A stretch of 64,000 nt of DNA from Muriicola sp. Z0-33 (GTDB lineage Bacteria > Bacteroidota > Bacteroidia > Flavobacteriales > Flavobacteriaceae): the NCBI RefSeq assembly GCF_026126425.1, contig NZ_JAFMPW010000005.1:62001-126000 (forward strand), given 5' to 3'. A program made the position numbers and the translations under genes. This document shows positions 62,685-64,000 of this stretch, piece by piece. The stretch's first letter is position 1; every line of letters begins with the position of its first letter. The notes under the pieces are model-generated. The model had not been told where the DNA came from, made no database searches, and saw nothing but the letters and a program-made list of their open reading frames with translations.

Positions 62685-62771
62685 CTATTTATTAAAATAG
62701 GGCCTCAAGACATTATAGGAAATAACAAATAATGCAGAATAGATAAGTAATAGAATGACGTAATTGTCCAT
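62685..62771 (-). CDS. Possible 28-residue single-helix membrane peptide
   Basis: An ATG at 62769-62771 begins MDNYVILLLIYSALFVISYN and ends LRPYFNK, a single hydrophobic helix with a polar start and a basic end, as in many small bacterial membrane peptides (KdpF-like in size and shape, though no kdp genes are near). It is preceded by a purine-rich GGGG stretch. The frame is too short for statistics and could be chance. Confidence 0.3.
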   Translation of the reverse strand: MDNYVILLLIYSALFVISYNVLRPYFNK

Positions 62772-63154
62772 ATCAATGCCCCTAATGATAAGGTTTTTTA
62801 TATATACGCAACTTATCAAGAAAAAGATTACGGGAACCTAAATATTTTGTCAACTTAATGTTAAAGTTTGCAGAAAGAACTTAAGTTGGGGAAAAGACAG
62901 ATCAATTTTTTACGAATTGACGATAAGCCATCCTTACCGCTACCAGTAGCAGGCAATAAACGACGAGTATGTATAGGTAGGTGTCCATTTGGGTTTAGAC
63001 GCTTCCCAAATAGGGAAACTTTCATATACAACGTTAAAATTGTCGATTTATTGAACGAACATCAAAAAAAAGTAATAAAAAACCTACAGTAAATATGTCT
63101 GTACGGCTTATTACAGCTGTTATTAGTATTCCGGGAAGTTTACTGATTAAATTA

Positions 63155-64000
63155 TTATAGAAAGGAATCTACTTCTTTGTAAGCAGCAATTACGGCCTGT
63201 TCACCGGCTTTATCCGCTTTAGAATTTCCGTGTTCCATGCCCATTATTCCGTTGTATCCTTTTGAATGGATATATCGAAAAACATTTTTATAATTAATCT
63301 CTCCTGTGGTAGGTTCTTTGCGACCCGGATTATCCCCAATTTGGAAGTAGGCAATTTCATCCCAACACGCCTCGATATTCGGAATTAAATTACCTTCCTG
63401 AATCTGCTGATGATAGATATCAAAAAGGATCTTACAAGAAGGAGAATTTACTGCCTTGCAAATTTCATAAGCCTGTGGAGACTCGGTAAGGAACAAACCA
63501 GGATGGTCTCTGAAATTCAATGGCTCTAAAACCATTATTAGATTGTGAGGCTCTAAAATGGCAGATGCCTGTTTAAGAGATTCTACGACATTGGCAGTCT
63601 GATATCCCATAGACAATTTCAAATCTACGTGTCCGGGAACCACGGTCATCCACTTTGCATTAACTCGCTTGGCCACATTAACGGCCTTGTGGATATCATC
63701 AAGGAATTCTTTGCGTTTATCTTTATCCCCTGAGGTTAAATTGGGCTTGGTCCAATAAATCTTATTTGCGACAAATACCCCCATTTCCAAACCTCTGTCT
63801 TTCATTGTTTCAGCCATCTTTAGCTGAAGCGCCAAATCTCTTCCGCCCATACCATTATCTTCGAGGGCTGTAAAGCCCTGATCCGCCATAAAATTTAGCT
63901 GATCAATAGGATCTGCCCCTGCATGATGTTTAAACATGCCCAAATGAGGAGCGTATTTTAAGTTGAACTTATTGGGATTCTCAGGAGAATTATTTTTAGA
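63155..64000 (-). CDS. Hydroxypyruvate isomerase-like TIM-barrel sugar isomerase/epimerase (5' end outside window)
   Basis: The frame is open to the window edge: a TTG at 63943 is not the start, since in-frame codons before it encode NKFNLKYAPHLGMFKHHAG, the usual entry to this family. At least 281 residues are present. Features of the xylose-isomerase-like TIM barrel are the metal-site segments VLEPLNFRDHPG, KILFDIYHQQIQEG, IGDNPGRKEPTTGEINY and GMEHGNSK. These enzymes isomerise hydroxypyruvate or keto-sugars. The missing N-terminus probably carries an export leader, as close relatives often do. It may act with the Gfo/Idh/MocA enzymes on keto-sugars. Confidence 0.88.
   Translation of the reverse strand, partial: SKNNSPENPNKFNLKYAPHLGMFKHHAGADPIDQLNFMADQGFTALEDNGMGGRDLALQLKMAETMKDRGLEMGVFVANKIYWTKPNLTSGDKDKRKEFLDDIHKAVNVAKRVNAKWMTVVPGHVDLKLSMGYQTANVVESLKQASAILEPHNLIMVLEPLNFRDHPGLFLTESPQAYEICKAVNSPSCKILFDIYHQQIQEGNLIPNIEACWDEIAYFQIGDNPGRKEPTTGEINYKNVFRYIHSKGYNGIMGMEHGNSKADKAGEQAVIAAYKEVDSFL

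Larger units (their letters stand above)
62497..63154. other. 658-base gap after nrdA, mostly non-coding
   Basis: It contains the nrdA terminator-like stem-loop (62547-62591) and one possible tiny membrane-peptide frame on the minus strand (62685-62771). A TTG-started plus-strand frame at 62868-63092 has no credible features. Otherwise AT-rich sequence without recognisable RNA gene, repeat or gene remnant. Confidence 0.6.

Noticed and set aside
62868-63092. 74-codon plus-strand frame after nrdA
   Set aside because: It starts with TTG, has no recognisable domain, signal or neighbour link, and its composition (many Arg, Pro, Phe and Asn with no pattern) looks like non-coding sequence.
1-64000. 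CRISPR arrays, tRNA or rRNA genes, insertion sequences
   Set aside because: I scanned the gaps by eye and found no regularly spaced repeats, no cloverleaf-like segments with a TTCGA arm, no rRNA stretches and no transposase frames.

Overview
The window is a chromosomal segment of a marine-type member of the Flavobacteriaceae (Bacteroidota). The evidence is the roughly 40% GC coding style, the lack of Shine-Dalgarno sites at most starts, several promoters matching the Bacteroidota form TTTG-N19-22-TAnnTTTG, many lipoproteins and Sec or Tat-exported enzymes, and family content typical of flavobacteria (DUF1460, DUF3109, HemJ, bacilliredoxin, VPS10-like Asp-box proteins, TPR-type LytS kinases). 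No rRNA, tRNA, CRISPR array, transposase or prophage gene was found, and coding style is even, so I see no obvious island. Both ends cut genes: the 3' end of an unidentified gene at the left and a 5'-truncated TIM-barrel isomerase at the right.

Layout. 1-1.7 kb: gene end, a ThuA-like secreted protein and a DUF1460 cell-wall amidase-like protein. 2.0-10.0 kb: a six-gene co-directional cluster (acidic coiled-coil protein, two unrecognised soluble proteins, an AAA+ ATPase, and two membrane proteins, one with a large extracytoplasmic domain). I cannot assign it to a described system and it is the best candidate for an undescribed machine. 10-13.5 kb: a very large exported TraB/GumN-family protein, convergent on the cluster. 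13.7-22.3 kb: ferrochelatase, a MATE exporter, a secreted protein of unknown role, a glycosyltransferase, an NTF2-like lipoprotein, an EcsC protein, an exported alpha/beta hydrolase and a small membrane protein.

22.3-32.1 kb: a tight minus-strand operon for extracytoplasmic glycan and sugar oxidation (PQQ dehydrogenase with a cytochrome c insert, GH20 hexosaminidase, GH109-like enzyme, DUF1080 keto-sugar hydrolase, a Tat-exported Gfo/Idh/MocA enzyme, and a double SGNH hydrolase). Divergent from it (32.3-40.5 kb) are two 1,040-residue Asp-box propeller paralogues and a sulfatase. There is no SusC/SusD pair, so this is not a classical polysaccharide utilisation locus. The ThuA gene, a third Gfo/Idh/MocA gene at 46 kb and the isomerase at 63 kb fit the same keto-sugar theme.

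40.5-54.5 kb: housekeeping genes (HemJ, an orphan NtrY-like kinase, enoyl-CoA hydratase, a PA0069-type radical SAM protein, HD phosphohydrolase, acyltransferase, bacilliredoxin, TerB-DnaJ protein, HupE/UreJ protein, dCMP deaminase, S41 protease, DUF3109). 54.5-58.3 kb: a TPR histidine kinase / LytTR regulator pair, transcribed away from two small exported proteins whose promoter carries a 21-bp-period direct repeat that looks like the LytTR operator. 58.9-62.5 kb: a eukaryote-like class Ia ribonucleotide reductase (nrdB then nrdA) behind a 613-bp structured non-coding region.
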